Origin: SZUA-430 sp041477875
GTDB taxonomy: Bacteria > Pseudomonadota > Alphaproteobacteria > Micropepsales > Micropepsaceae
Assembly (NCBI GenBank): GCA_041477875.1
Contig: JBGOVA010000008.1
Span: 1-44,163, forward strand
Direction: 5' to 3'
DNA: 44,163 nucleotides
Within the stretch, counting starts at the first letter, position 1. Each line of letters starts with the position of its first letter. Below are positions 35,231 to 43,501 of the stretch, piece after piece. The notes below the pieces were generated by a model. That model saw only the letters and a list, made by a program, of their open reading frames with translations. It did no database searches and was not told where the DNA came from. A program made the position numbers and the translations under genes.

Positions 35231-35525
35231 GACAAGCTCCTTCCAATTCGGTCGCCTGGGCGCGGGCGTGCGCAAGGCGGCGCCGTCTACACCACTGGAC
35301 CTGTGCACATATCACGACAGTATTCGTTGGAAAAGGTTCGTTCTTTTCTTGTGGTGAATAAAATAATAACGCGGTCTCTAAAGTCTTACTGAGCTTCCAC
35401 TTTCGCTTTGTATACAACTTCATTCAAATTCACTCTATGCTTTTACGATTTATTCATTCTCGGAGCGTTACTTTTCACCCACAGCCTGAAAAAGCCCGCA
35501 AAGGGCCGTTTCGTCACGGGTTCAA
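35231..35525. promoter_or_regulatory. AT-rich divergent promoter region
   Basis: This 295-bp gap between the tadE pair and the TadG-like gene is markedly AT-rich from about 35320 to 35470, unlike its GC-rich surroundings. It holds the perfect palindrome TTGTATACAA (35408-35417). No CtrA box was found. Both divergent promoters must lie here, but their -35/-10 elements cannot be assigned with confidence. Confidence 0.45.
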
Positions 35526-37091
35526 ATGATGGGATCGAAAGCCATGTCGCGTTCGCTCATGCATTCTCTCCGCGCGTTCCTCAACAGGTTTCGCGTTTCG
35601 AAGGCCGGCAACGTCGCGATGATCTATGCGCTCGCACTCCTCCCGACGATTGCGGCGGTGGGTTCTGCGGTGGATCTGACGCGCGCGATGGTCGTGAAGA
35701 TGCGCCTCGGCGAGGCGTTGGACGCGGCCGGTCTCGCCGTCGGCGGCACCATCGGCATGACCGAGGCGGAGATGACCGCCAAGGCGCAGAAGTTTTTCTA
35801 CGCGAACTATCCGGACGAAGAGCTCGGGACGGTGACGTCGCTCAACGTTTCGGCCGGCGGCTACAACGACAGTCTGGTCACCGTCGCCGGCACGGCGCGC
35901 GTCGACACGGCGTTCATGGGCCTGTTCGGGATATTCTATCTCGACGTGTCGGTGAACGTCGAAGTGACGCGCGAGTCGAAAGGTCTTGAAATCGCGCTAG
36001 TGCTCGACAACACCGGTTCGATGGCGCAGAACGGCAAGATACAGGCGCTCAAGACCGCGACCAACGAGTTGATCGGCATTCTGTTCGGCGATCAGACGAC
36101 GCCGTCGCATTTGAAGATGTCGCTGGTGCCGTTCTCGCAAACGGTCAAGGTCGACACGGCGACCTTCCTCAACAACGGCTGGATGGACATCAACGGCCAG
36201 TCCAGCACGGCGAAGCTCAACTTCGACAACAACAAGTACGCGTTCGCCGTTTGGGCGACGATGAGCAACAAGAGTTGGGGCGGATGCCTCGAAGCGCGCC
36301 CCAACGGTCTTGAAGTGACGGACGACGCGCCGGACGCCGCGCTGCCGGACACAAGGTGGGTGCCGTATTTCGAACCTGACGGTCCGGACGCGTCCGCCTA
36401 CAGCGGCTACACGACCTATATAACGGACGGCGTGAACAGCAACCAGGACACGCGGTTGAGACGCTCGGCGAAATACGTGAACCAGAACAAGACCAATCCG
36501 AACACGGACTGCAACTTGCAGAAGATCCTGCCGCTGACGAACAACAAGCTGACGCTGCAGGGCTACGTCAACGGCATGATCGCGACGGGCAACACGCACG
36601 TGGCGATCGGCGCGGGGTGGGGCTGGCGTACGCTCTCGCCGACGCCGCCGTACACGGAAGGCTCGCAATACGGCGACAACGATTGGACGAAGGCGATGGT
36701 CCTTCTGACCGACGGCTTGAACACGACGCCGTCGAACAACACGTGGCACAAGTCGAGCTACACGGCGTACAACTTCTTGGTCCGCAATCAACTCGGAACG
36801 ACGAACGCGGCAGCGTCCGAGTTGGAGCAAGACGCGCGAACCGCGACGGTGTGTTCGAACATCAAAACTGCGGGCATCCGCATCTACTCAATCCTGCTCG
36901 AGGAGAACGCGTCGCGCGCGAAGAATCTCATGGAGAGTTGCGCGAGCAACGACGAGAGCCAGAGTAGCGATGTTCAAAAGTGCAACGGCAACAATAGCAA
37001 ACTCTGCTACGAGTCGCCGTCGTCAGGCGACCTCCAGGCGGTCTTCCAAAGCATTGCAATGGACTTGTCGAACCTGCGTCTCAGCCAGTAA
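35526..37091 (+). CDS. TadG-like pilus protein with vWA domain
   Basis: A 521-aa protein whose N-terminus (SKAGNVAMIYALALLPTIAA, about residues 25-44) is a TadE/TadG-type hydrophobic segment. A von Willebrand factor A domain follows, with the metal-site motif VLDNTGSMA (DxTxS variant of MIDAS) and a later LLTDGLNT. The periplasmic part is Asn/Thr-rich, with several Cys near the C-terminus. It is probably anchored in the inner membrane and involved in pilus assembly or adhesion. ATG 35526 is used, and a strong terminator follows at 37117. Confidence 0.88.
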   Translation: MMGSKAMSRSLMHSLRAFLNRFRVSKAGNVAMIYALALLPTIAAVGSAVDLTRAMVVKMRLGEALDAAGLAVGGTIGMTEAEMTAKAQKFFYANYPDEELGTVTSLNVSAGGYNDSLVTVAGTARVDTAFMGLFGIFYLDVSVNVEVTRESKGLEIALVLDNTGSMAQNGKIQALKTATNELIGILFGDQTTPSHLKMSLVPFSQTVKVDTATFLNNGWMDINGQSSTAKLNFDNNKYAFAVWATMSNKSWGGCLEARPNGLEVTDDAPDAALPDTRWVPYFEPDGPDASAYSGYTTYITDGVNSNQDTRLRRSAKYVNQNKTNPNTDCNLQKILPLTNNKLTLQGYVNGMIATGNTHVAIGAGWGWRTLSPTPPYTEGSQYGDNDWTKAMVLLTDGLNTTPSNNTWHKSSYTAYNFLVRNQLGTTNAAASELEQDARTATVCSNIKTAGIRIYSILLEENASRAKNLMESCASNDESQSSDVQKCNGNNSKLCYESPSSGDLQAVFQSIAMDLSNLRLSQ

Positions 37092-37116
37092 GGCACGCGT
37101 TCAGTGCAAGGATGGA

Positions 37117-37145
37117 GGCCCGGCGGGAAACCGCCGGGCCTTTTT
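37117..37145 (+). terminator. Rho-independent terminator of the TadG-like gene
   Basis: A perfect 10-bp stem (37117-37126 with 37131-37140), GAAA tetraloop and TTTTT at 37141-37145, starting 26 bp past the stop codon. Confidence 0.95.
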
Positions 37146-37191
37146 CTATTGCCGGTGCATCGGGCCGTCCGCGCGCTCAACTCGCGTCAAA

Positions 37192-37220
37192 GAAAAAGCC
37201 CGGCGTGTGAGCGCCGGGCT
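37192..37220 (-). terminator. Rho-independent terminator of the solo secretin N-domain gene
   Basis: A 9-bp stem (37197-37205 with 37212-37220) followed on the minus strand by TTTTT (complement of 37193-37197). It lies 35 bp beyond the gene's stop codon and 47 bp from the opposite terminator, so the two convergent genes are insulated. Confidence 0.9.
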
Positions 37221-37254
37221 TGCCGCGTCAAATCAAGATAGGCGCGTGAAGGTT

Positions 37255-37728
37255 TTACTTTTGGCCCGCGAGCCCGGCCGACTTCTGGCTGATGTCGACC
37301 TTCTTGTCGCTGTCTTGGAACATCGCCTGCATCTCGGAGTCGCCTTGGGTGATCGTGCGTTCGCATTGCGGCGCGCACGCCAAGTTGCGTTGCCCTTCGG
37401 GTCCGCGATAGAGCGTGACTTGCGCGAATTCGCCCCCTCCCACCGTCAGGGACGTGTTGGTCACCTCGGCGCCGTCGCCGTCGACCGCGATGATGTTCGT
37501 GTTGCCGAACATGCGGCCGAGCACGTAGATCGTGTGGTCGTTGACGAGTTGAGCGTCGGCGATCGCGGGGTTGCCGACGATCACCGTCTTCGCGGGACGA
37601 TCGAGATGCAGCAGTACGCTTTGGTCGTAGACGACGCGCAGAGGCGCGGTTTCGTCCGCGCTCGCGGCGGTCGAGAAAAGCGCGGCGGCTGCGACAGCGG
37701 CCGTGAGCGCAGTGCGAATGCCCGTCAT
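37255..37728 (-). CDS. Solo pilus-assembly/secretin N-terminal domain protein
   Basis: A 157-aa exported protein with a signal peptide (TAAVAAAALFSTAASA). Its domain resembles the N-terminal domain of CpaC-type secretins: VLLHLDRPAKTVIVGNPAIA, DHTIYVLGRMFGNTNIIAVD. The CpaC encoded at 39944 has the same layout (IIELPEDARDVLVSNPDIVD, RRVYVVGMKVGLSNAFFF), so the two are paralogous here. The C-terminal tail has two Cys and no secretin pore. It is divergent from the pilin gene and probably acts in the periplasm with the secretin or as an accessory piece (inference). Confidence 0.85.
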   Translation of the reverse strand: MTGIRTALTAAVAAAALFSTAASADETAPLRVVYDQSVLLHLDRPAKTVIVGNPAIADAQLVNDHTIYVLGRMFGNTNIIAVDGDGAEVTNTSLTVGGGEFAQVTLYRGPEGQRNLACAPQCERTITQGDSEMQAMFQDSDKKVDISQKSAGLAGQK

Positions 37729-37782
37729 GGGAGTCCCCGTTTCTCTGTCAATCCTTGAGAGGCGGAGCGTCGCTCAAAGCCA

Positions 37783-37797
37783 TTAAGGATGTCTGAA
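37783..37797 (-). promoter_or_regulatory. CtrA-like box facing the solo secretin N-domain gene
   Basis: TTAA-N7-TGAA matches 7 of 8 CtrA-box positions and lies 55 bp upstream of the minus-strand start at 37728. The downstream minus-10 region is less convincing than at the plus-strand promoters. Confidence 0.45.
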
Positions 37798-37963
37798 CCG
37801 TGTGCACGGGGCCGGCTCAACGTTTCGGGCCGCGATCTGTCGTGTTTTGGGTCAAGTTGCGAAAGTTCAACTTATAATTGCCGTGACTTTGGTCATCTAA
37901 TGTTAATGACAATAGTGTTTTATCTGTGTCACTATTTCAGATGCGGCAGCGAATACTGTCATT

Positions 37964-37995
37964 TTAACATCTTGTTAAGTGGGGCCGCCTAATCT
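37964..37995 (+). promoter_or_regulatory. CtrA-dependent promoter of the pilin gene
   Basis: A perfect TTAA-CATCTTG-TTAA box (37964-37978) is followed by CCTAATCT (37988-37995) as minus-10. This matches the established CtrA activation of pilA in Caulobacter. The expected start near 38002 leaves a leader of about 70 nt with an AAGGAGG site before the ATG at 38072. The rest of 37729-37963 shows no gene but includes a GTCAT/ATGAC inverted repeat near 37892-37910. Confidence 0.8.
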
Positions 37996-38071
37996 CGGCA
38001 ACTGTTTGCGCGGCGGGTTTATGCATCCGTTGGGTGAACTGGTGCAGTGGTGTCAATTGAAGGAGGCCTCA

Positions 38072-38239
38072 ATGAGCCGCTTTATTACTCGCTTTCTGAA
38101 AGACGAATCGGGCGCAACGGCTATCGAATACGGCCTGATCGCCGCGTTGATCGCTGTCGTGATCATCGGTGCGGTTACGAGCGCCGGTGGCGCCATCGAT
38201 ACGACGTTCCAGACTGTTGCGACGGCGCTTAACCCGTAA
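38072..38239 (+). CDS. flp: Flp-type pilin (major Tad pilus subunit)
   Basis: A 55-aa Flp/PilA prepilin. The leader MSRFITRFLKDESG is cleaved after Gly14 by the prepilin peptidase, leaving ATAIEYGLIAALIAVVII with Glu at +5 and Tyr at +6, the Flp signature. The rest is a short hydrophilic C-terminus. It polymerises into the Tad pilus. AAGGAGG lies 7 bp before ATG 38072. The gene is monocistronic between a CtrA-type promoter and a strong terminator, which allows high expression. Confidence 0.95.
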   Translation: MSRFITRFLKDESGATAIEYGLIAALIAVVIIGAVTSAGGAIDTTFQTVATALNP

Positions 38240-38270
38240 TCGCAGCAGGTTAGAACTCGGCTGGTCTGAG

Positions 38271-38344
38271 GAAGGGCGGCACTCGCCCTTCCGCCGACCG
38301 CGTCAAACCGCCAGCCCCGCTTCGCGCGAGGCTGGCGGTTTTCT
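38271..38344 (+). terminator. Double hairpin terminator after the pilin gene
   Basis: A first 8-bp hairpin (38271-38278 with 38284-38291) is followed by an 11-bp perfect stem (38306-38316 with 38330-38340) and a T-rich TTCTATTT tail. The second hairpin is the likely rho-independent terminator. Confidence 0.8.
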
Positions 38345-38391
38345 ATTTCCCGCTTTGCGCCTTTTCAACCCAAGGCCACACGGCGCGCTCT

Positions 38392-38423
38392 TTAAGGCGA
38401 CGGTAATCGCGCGACCGTAGGCT
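38392..38423 (+). promoter_or_regulatory. CtrA-like promoter of cpaA
   Basis: TTAA-GGCGACG-GTAA (7 of 8 CtrA positions, 38392-38406) and CGTAGGCT (38416-38423) show the same spacing as the pilin promoter. The ATG of cpaA is 42 bp further on. Confidence 0.6.
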
Positions 38424-38464
38424 GCGCCGTCTTTTCGTACCGAAAGTTGCGGAGTAACGGCGTC

Positions 38465-38971
38465 ATGATAGAGCCGGTGCTGCTGACATTGGTTGGCGCG
38501 GCGATGATCGGCGCCGCCGCCTACGACGTCACGACCCTGACGATACCGAATTGGATCTCGCTGATCCTTGTCGGCTTGTTCCCCGTCCTCGCGTTGAGCG
38601 CCGGCTTGAGCTGGAGCGAGATCGGAATTCACGCGGGGATCGGCTTCGGTGCACTCGTCCTCGGCATGGTGCTGTTCGCGACGCGGGTCGTGGGCGGCGG
38701 CGACGCGAAACTCTTCGCGGCTCTCTCTCTTTATATGGGCACGTCGATCGGCACGTTCGTGTTCGCCGTCGCGGTCGCGGGCGGTGGTCTTGCGTGCGCG
38801 GTACTCGCGATGCGCTCGATCGCGCTCACCGGCGTTACCGCGCGCTTTGCATGGATCCAGCATCTGACGAGGGCGGGCGCGGGGATCCCTTACGGCGTCG
38901 CGATCGCGGGGGGCGGCCTCTTCGTCTTTCCGGCCACGCATCTCTTCATGCTTGCATCGGTGGCGCACTGA
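38465..38971 (+). CDS. cpaA: Prepilin peptidase CpaA (A24 family)
   Basis: A 168-aa polytopic membrane aspartic peptidase. The two catalytic Asp are in AAYDVTTLTIPNW (near residue 21) and VVGGGDAKLFA (GxGD motif). It has about five to six membrane helices. It cleaves Flp and TadE-like leader peptides at the inner membrane. ATG 38465 has GGAG about 10 bp upstream. It lies 225 bp after the pilin gene, with its own CtrA-like promoter. Confidence 0.94.
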   Translation: MIEPVLLTLVGAAMIGAAAYDVTTLTIPNWISLILVGLFPVLALSAGLSWSEIGIHAGIGFGALVLGMVLFATRVVGGGDAKLFAALSLYMGTSIGTFVFAVAVAGGGLACAVLAMRSIALTGVTARFAWIQHLTRAGAGIPYGVAIAGGGLFVFPATHLFMLASVAH

Positions 38972-39023
38972 TCGTCCGCAAACTGACAAATCCGGGCATG
39001 AAATTTCCGGAAAGCGCACGGCG

Positions 39024-39055
39024 TTAAACTGCTGCTTACCAAATTAACCATAGCT
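39024..39055 (+). promoter_or_regulatory. CtrA-like promoter of the cpaB operon
   Basis: TTAA-ACTGCTG-CTTA (6 of 8 positions, 39024-39038), then CCATAGCT (39048-39055) at the same distance as in the pilin and cpaA promoters. TTAACCAT at 39044-39051, overlapping the minus-10, resembles the CtrA half-site. ATG 39120 is 64 bp further on. Confidence 0.5.
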
Positions 39056-39119
39056 TGAGACTTGGCCGGTAGAACTTGGGCAAAGACGGGAAGAAGGCAG
39101 GGGTCAGGAGATTGAAGCC

Positions 39120-39932
39120 ATGAACACGACGCGAATCCTCATTCTGGTCGCAGCGCTCGGCGCGGCAGCTGTCGCCGCGTTTCTCGCGCGCGGCATCATC
39201 GGCAGCCAGAACAATGCGTCAGCAGCGCCGAATATGGAACTCGCCGAGATCATGGTCGCTTCGAAGGCGATCGAGGTCGGCTCAAAGATCATGCCGGGCG
39301 ATCTGAAGTGGCAGGGCTGGCCGAAGTCGGCGTTGGACGCGAGCTTCGTCACGCGCGAGGCGCAGCCTCAGGCGCTGGAAGACGCGGCGAACGGGTCGGT
39401 CGCGCGCATGCCTCTGGTCACCGGCGAACCGGTGACGCCGCAGAAGGTCATCAAAGCGGACGGCGCGGGATTCATGGCGGCGGTGTTGACGCCGGGCATG
39501 CGCGCGGTCGGCGTGAAATTGAACGCCGAGCGCGGCGCCGGCGGGTTCGTCCTGCCGAACGACCGCGTGGACGTCATCATGACGCGCAAACTCGGCAACG
39601 ACGACGAGGGCGTTCCCTCCTATCGGGCGGCGACGGTGCTGCGCGACGTTCGCGTGCTGGCGGTCGATCAGACCTCGCAGGAAGACGGCGACTCCAAGAG
39701 CATCGTCGGCAAGACGGCGACGCTCGAGCTCAGCGGCCAGCAGGCGGAGATCCTCGCGCTCGCCGAGGCGATGGGCGACTTGTCGCTTTCGCTGCGCTCG
39801 CTGGCGCAGAGCGACAAGCCGGGAGACGACAGCACCGCGCGCCCCAAAGGATTTGGAAACGACGATGACGAACGCATCGTCGTTCTCCGCTTCGGTATCC
39901 CGAGTCACGCGGCGCCAACCGCCAAAGAATAA
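39120..39932 (+). CDS. cpaB: Pilus assembly protein CpaB (RcpC)
   Basis: A 270-aa protein with an N-terminal membrane anchor (ILILVAALGAAAVAAFLA). A SAF-like domain covers about residues 40-110 (MVASKAIEVGSKIMPGDLKW, RMPLVTGEPVT), followed by the RcpC/CpaB domain (MRAVGVKLNAERGAGGFVLPNDRVDVIMT). It is periplasmic and supports secretin assembly and function. AGGAG precedes the ATG. cpaC follows after 11 bp, so this is the first gene of cpaBCDEF. Confidence 0.94.
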   Translation: MNTTRILILVAALGAAAVAAFLARGIIGSQNNASAAPNMELAEIMVASKAIEVGSKIMPGDLKWQGWPKSALDASFVTREAQPQALEDAANGSVARMPLVTGEPVTPQKVIKADGAGFMAAVLTPGMRAVGVKLNAERGAGGFVLPNDRVDVIMTRKLGNDDEGVPSYRAATVLRDVRVLAVDQTSQEDGDSKSIVGKTATLELSGQQAEILALAEAMGDLSLSLRSLAQSDKPGDDSTARPKGFGNDDDERIVVLRFGIPSHAAPTAKE

Positions 39933-39943
39933 CAGGTGAAGCC

Positions 39944-41437
39944 ATGAAACTTGTCCGTCTTCTGACGATCGCCGCCTTCGCCGCCGGATTGTGCCTGCCG
40001 GCCGCCGCCGACGGCACGGACGCGAAGCCGACCGCGCGGCCCGAGCCGTCGCAAACTTTGCGGATCCGTCCGGGCGGAACCGGCCCGCAATCGCACGCGC
40101 TCAATCTGCCGCTGAACAAGGCGGCGATCATCGAGCTGCCGGAGGACGCGCGCGACGTTCTGGTGTCCAATCCCGACATCGTGGACGCCGTCGTGCGCAC
40201 GCCGCGGCGCGTCTACGTGGTGGGCATGAAGGTCGGTCTGTCGAATGCCTTCTTCTTCACCGGCAGCGGCAAACAGCTGCTCAACCTCGAGATCCGCGTC
40301 GAGCGCGACATGGGCATGCTCGAAAGCCTGATCGAGCGCAGCGTCGCGGGCGCGGACGTCAAGGTCGAGAGCGTGAACGATCGCGTGATCCTGCTGGGGA
40401 CCGTGCGCAGCGCCGCGGACTCGGAGGCCGCGCGCCAGATCGCGATCCGCTTCGTGACCGATGCCGACAGGCCGCTGAAAATGGACGCGGTCGTCAACCG
40501 TCTTGCCATTCGCGGCAGCGATCAAGTCATGCTCAAGGTGCGCGTCGCTGAAATGCAGCGCTCGCTGTCGAAGCAATTGGGCACCGACATCAGCGCGGCG
40601 TTCGACATCGGCAAGAACATTCCGATCAGTCTGACCAGCTCGAATCCGTTCTCGCTGTTGGGTCAGGCGCTGTCCACGTCGCAGAACTTCCAACTCGGCA
40701 ACATCCTGGGCAACGACAACGCGGTGCAGGCGGTGATCAAGGCGTTCGAGCGCACGGGCATGATCCGCACGCTCGCCGAACCCAACTTGACCGCCGTCTC
40801 GGGCGAGGCCGCGAAGTTCCTCGCGGGCGGCGAATTCCCGGTCCCGGTGGCTCGCGATCGCGACGGCAACGTGCAGATCGAGTTCAAACCGTTCGGCGTG
40901 GGCCTCGGCTTTACCCCGGTCGTTCTTTCGGAAGGCCGGATCAGCTTGCGCATCTCGACGGAGGTCTCGGAGATCACGGGCGAGAATGCCTTCGTGTCGC
41001 AAGGCGGTCTCAGCGTCGATTCCGACGGCAATCTCATCTCGATACCCGGCATTACCATTCCGGGCCTGCGGGTGCGGCGCGCGGAGACGACCGTCGAGCT
41101 GCCATCCGGCGGCAGCATGGTGATCGCCGGCCTGCTGCAGCAATCGATGAAGCAAAACATCGACGGCATTCCGGGGTTGAAGAATCTGCCGATCCTCGGA
41201 TCGCTGTTCCAAAGCCGCGACTTCCAGTCGGGCGAGACGGAACTCGTGGTGATCGTCACGCCGTACATGGTCGAGGCGACGTCGCCGCAGAATCTCGCAC
41301 TACCCACCGACGGCTTCGCTCCGCCGAGCGATGCCGAGACGGTTTTGCTGTCGCGGCTCAACGCGGTGTACGGGTCGAAGGGCAAAGGGCCGGCGCAAGG
41401 CCAGCTCAAGGGCCCGATCGGCTTCATTGTTCGCTAA
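39944..41437 (+). CDS. cpaC: Outer-membrane secretin CpaC (RcpA)
   Basis: A 497-aa protein with a signal peptide (LLTIAAFAAGLCLPAAA). The secretin N-terminal domain (about 45-110, IIELPEDARDVLVSNPDIVD) is followed by a BON-like region (about 120-185, SLIERSVAGADVKVESVNDR), and then the secretin pore domain (about 240-435) with EPNLTAVSGEAAKFLAGGEFPV, FKPFGVGLGFTPVV and LPSGGSMVIAGLLQ...PILGSLFQS. It forms the pilus channel in the outer membrane. Coupled to cpaB and followed by cpaD. Confidence 0.96.
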   Translation: MKLVRLLTIAAFAAGLCLPAAADGTDAKPTARPEPSQTLRIRPGGTGPQSHALNLPLNKAAIIELPEDARDVLVSNPDIVDAVVRTPRRVYVVGMKVGLSNAFFFTGSGKQLLNLEIRVERDMGMLESLIERSVAGADVKVESVNDRVILLGTVRSAADSEAARQIAIRFVTDADRPLKMDAVVNRLAIRGSDQVMLKVRVAEMQRSLSKQLGTDISAAFDIGKNIPISLTSSNPFSLLGQALSTSQNFQLGNILGNDNAVQAVIKAFERTGMIRTLAEPNLTAVSGEAAKFLAGGEFPVPVARDRDGNVQIEFKPFGVGLGFTPVVLSEGRISLRISTEVSEITGENAFVSQGGLSVDSDGNLISIPGITIPGLRVRRAETTVELPSGGSMVIAGLLQQSMKQNIDGIPGLKNLPILGSLFQSRDFQSGETELVVIVTPYMVEATSPQNLALPTDGFAPPSDAETVLLSRLNAVYGSKGKGPAQGQLKGPIGFIVR

Positions 41438-41484
41438 CGACGAGGGCGGGAACGCAAGGATTTGGCAATTACCGAAGGCTTAGG

Positions 41485-42189
41485 ATGACGATTATGAACC
41501 ATACATTCCGCATTTTCGCACTTGGCCTTGTCGGGCTTGGAGCCGCCGGCTGCACGATGCCGTTCGCCAACAGCGAGGCGCAAGCCTTCTCGGCCGAGCA
41601 AGCATATCCGATCACGGTCGAGCCGCAGGTTGCGACGCTGGTCGTTAAGGTCGACGACGGGCTGCAGAAGCTTGCGCGCGGGGAAGGCCAGCGCGTGCGC
41701 GCGTTCGCCGAGCGGTGGAAGATCAAGGGCCAAGGCATGCTCAACGCTGCGACGCCGACCGGGGCGCCCAACCAAGCCGCGGCGGTCATCGCGCTCGAGG
41801 AACTCAAGACGGTTCTGGCGGAGAGCGGTATCGACAAGAACTCGGTCCAGTTCACGTCGTATCGCGCAGCCAGCACAGACACGCAGGCGCCGATCACGTT
41901 GAGCTTCGTCACCTATGCCGCGAACGCCGCGGATTGCGGGACGGATTGGTCCGCCAATCTCGCCTACACGCCGCGCAACGTACCGTGGCCGGAGTTCGGT
42001 TGCTCGACGCAGCACAATTTCGCGGCGATGATCAGCGATCCGCACGATCTGATCGAGCCGCGGGCGAGCGATCCGATCGACGCGGGACGCCGTTCCACCG
42101 TTCTCGAGAAATATGGCGCCGGTCAACCGACCAGCACGCCCAGCCAGAACAACGCGGACAGCGGTCGCGTCAGCAACGTCGCTCGATGA
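41485..42189 (+). CDS. cpaD: Pilus assembly lipoprotein CpaD
   Basis: A 234-aa lipoprotein with a lipobox (VGLGAAGC, Cys near residue 23) and a mature CpaD domain (YRAASTDTQAPITLSFVTYA, DCGTDWSANLAYTPRN, FGCSTQHNFAAMISDPHDL). It is thought to help the secretin at the outer membrane. ATG 41485 is used; ATG 41494 is an alternative with AGGA upstream. It lies 47 bp after cpaC and 43 bp before cpaE. Confidence 0.92.
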   Translation: MTIMNHTFRIFALGLVGLGAAGCTMPFANSEAQAFSAEQAYPITVEPQVATLVVKVDDGLQKLARGEGQRVRAFAERWKIKGQGMLNAATPTGAPNQAAAVIALEELKTVLAESGIDKNSVQFTSYRAASTDTQAPITLSFVTYAANAADCGTDWSANLAYTPRNVPWPEFGCSTQHNFAAMISDPHDLIEPRASDPIDAGRRSTVLEKYGAGQPTSTPSQNNADSGRVSNVAR

Positions 42190-42232
42190 TCAGTTCACCT
42201 GCAGAATTCTAGGATTTGAGGAGCAGTTCGCA

Positions 42233-43495
42233 ATGTCCAAATCCAACGGACCAGACAAGGGCGAGCCCGCCTTCGGCGCGGCGGTTCAAGATCGCCCTGT
42301 CCCCCGCATTTCGATCCACGCGTTCTGCGAGTCGCCGGACACGGGCGCCGTGATCCAACGCGCAGGGCAGGATCGCCGGCTTGCCAAGGCCCACCTGACC
42401 GTCCACATGGGCGGGGTCTTCGGCGCGGTCGAGTATTTCCAGGACTCCTCGACGCCCAACGTCATCATGGTCGAGACGCGCGAGCACGGCAGCGCGATCC
42501 TCGGCGAGCTCGAGAAGCTCGCCCATGTGTGCGATCCGGGAACGAAGGTCGTCGTCATCGGCGGCTCGAACGACATCACGCTCTATCGCGAGATGATCCG
42601 CCAGGGCGTCAACGAATATTTGGTTGCACCGCTCAATCCGTTGCAGGTGATCGAAGCGATTGCCTCGCTTTATCACGGTCCGGCAACGGGGCCGATCGGA
42701 AAGGTGTTCGCGTTCGTCGGCGCGCGCGGCGGCACGGGCTCTTCGACGATGGCGCACAATACGGCGTGGTCGATCTCGGAAGACCTTCATATCGCAACGA
42801 CGATCGTGGATCTGGACGTGCCTTTCGGCACGGCGGGGCTGGATTTCAACCAAGACTCAGGCCAGGGCATCGCGGAAGCGCTGACGAGCCCGGAACGCTT
42901 GGACGACGTTTTGCTCGACCGGCTGCTGATCAAGCACACCAACCGCTTGAACCTGTTCGTGGCGCCGGCCCAACTCGACCGCGAAGCGTCGTTTGCACCG
43001 GAAGCGGTTGAAACCGTGCTCGACATCGTGCGGCAGGTTTCGCCGTGCGTCGTCGTCGACGTGCCGCATGTTTGGGCGCCTTGGGTCAAGCAAGTTCTGA
43101 CCTCGGCGGACGAGATCATCGTGACGGCCACGCCCGATTTGGCGAGCCTGCGCAACGGCAAGAACATCTACGATCTGCTCAACCAGGCACGACCGAACGA
43201 TCGGCCGCTCAAGGTCTTGCTCAACCAAGTCGGCATTCCGCGCCGCCCCGAAATTCCGGTAAAGGATTTCGCCGAAGCGATGGGTGCGGAGCCCGTGCTG
43301 GTGCTGCCGTTCGATCCGCAGACCTTCGCGACAGCCGGAAACAACGGGCAGATGGTCGGCGAGTTGAACGCACAGTCGCGCGCCGCGCAGGGCTTCCGTC
43401 AGCTGGCGCAGATATTGACCGGGCGCGAGCCGCGCACCGACGCGAAGCCCAGCAACAAACTCAGTTTCGATTTCCTCAGGCGCAAGAAGGCCTGA
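42233..43495 (+). CDS. cpaE: Pilus localisation protein CpaE (TadZ), ParA/MinD-like
   Basis: A 420-aa cytoplasmic protein. The N-terminal part (about 25-140) is an atypical receiver-like domain. The rest is a ParA/MinD-like ATPase with an atypical Walker A (VGARGGTGSSTMAHN) that lacks the signature Lys, as in TadZ proteins, and with DLDVPFGTAGLDFN. It directs the pilus machinery to its cellular site. ATG 42233 has GAGGAG 9 bp upstream; the open frame extends further upstream but without homology. Confidence 0.94.
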   Translation: MSKSNGPDKGEPAFGAAVQDRPVPRISIHAFCESPDTGAVIQRAGQDRRLAKAHLTVHMGGVFGAVEYFQDSSTPNVIMVETREHGSAILGELEKLAHVCDPGTKVVVIGGSNDITLYREMIRQGVNEYLVAPLNPLQVIEAIASLYHGPATGPIGKVFAFVGARGGTGSSTMAHNTAWSISEDLHIATTIVDLDVPFGTAGLDFNQDSGQGIAEALTSPERLDDVLLDRLLIKHTNRLNLFVAPAQLDREASFAPEAVETVLDIVRQVSPCVVVDVPHVWAPWVKQVLTSADEIIVTATPDLASLRNGKNIYDLLNQARPNDRPLKVLLNQVGIPRRPEIPVKDFAEAMGAEPVLVLPFDPQTFATAGNNGQMVGELNAQSRAAQGFRQLAQILTGREPRTDAKPSNKLSFDFLRRKKA

Positions 43496-43501
43496 TAACG
43501 C

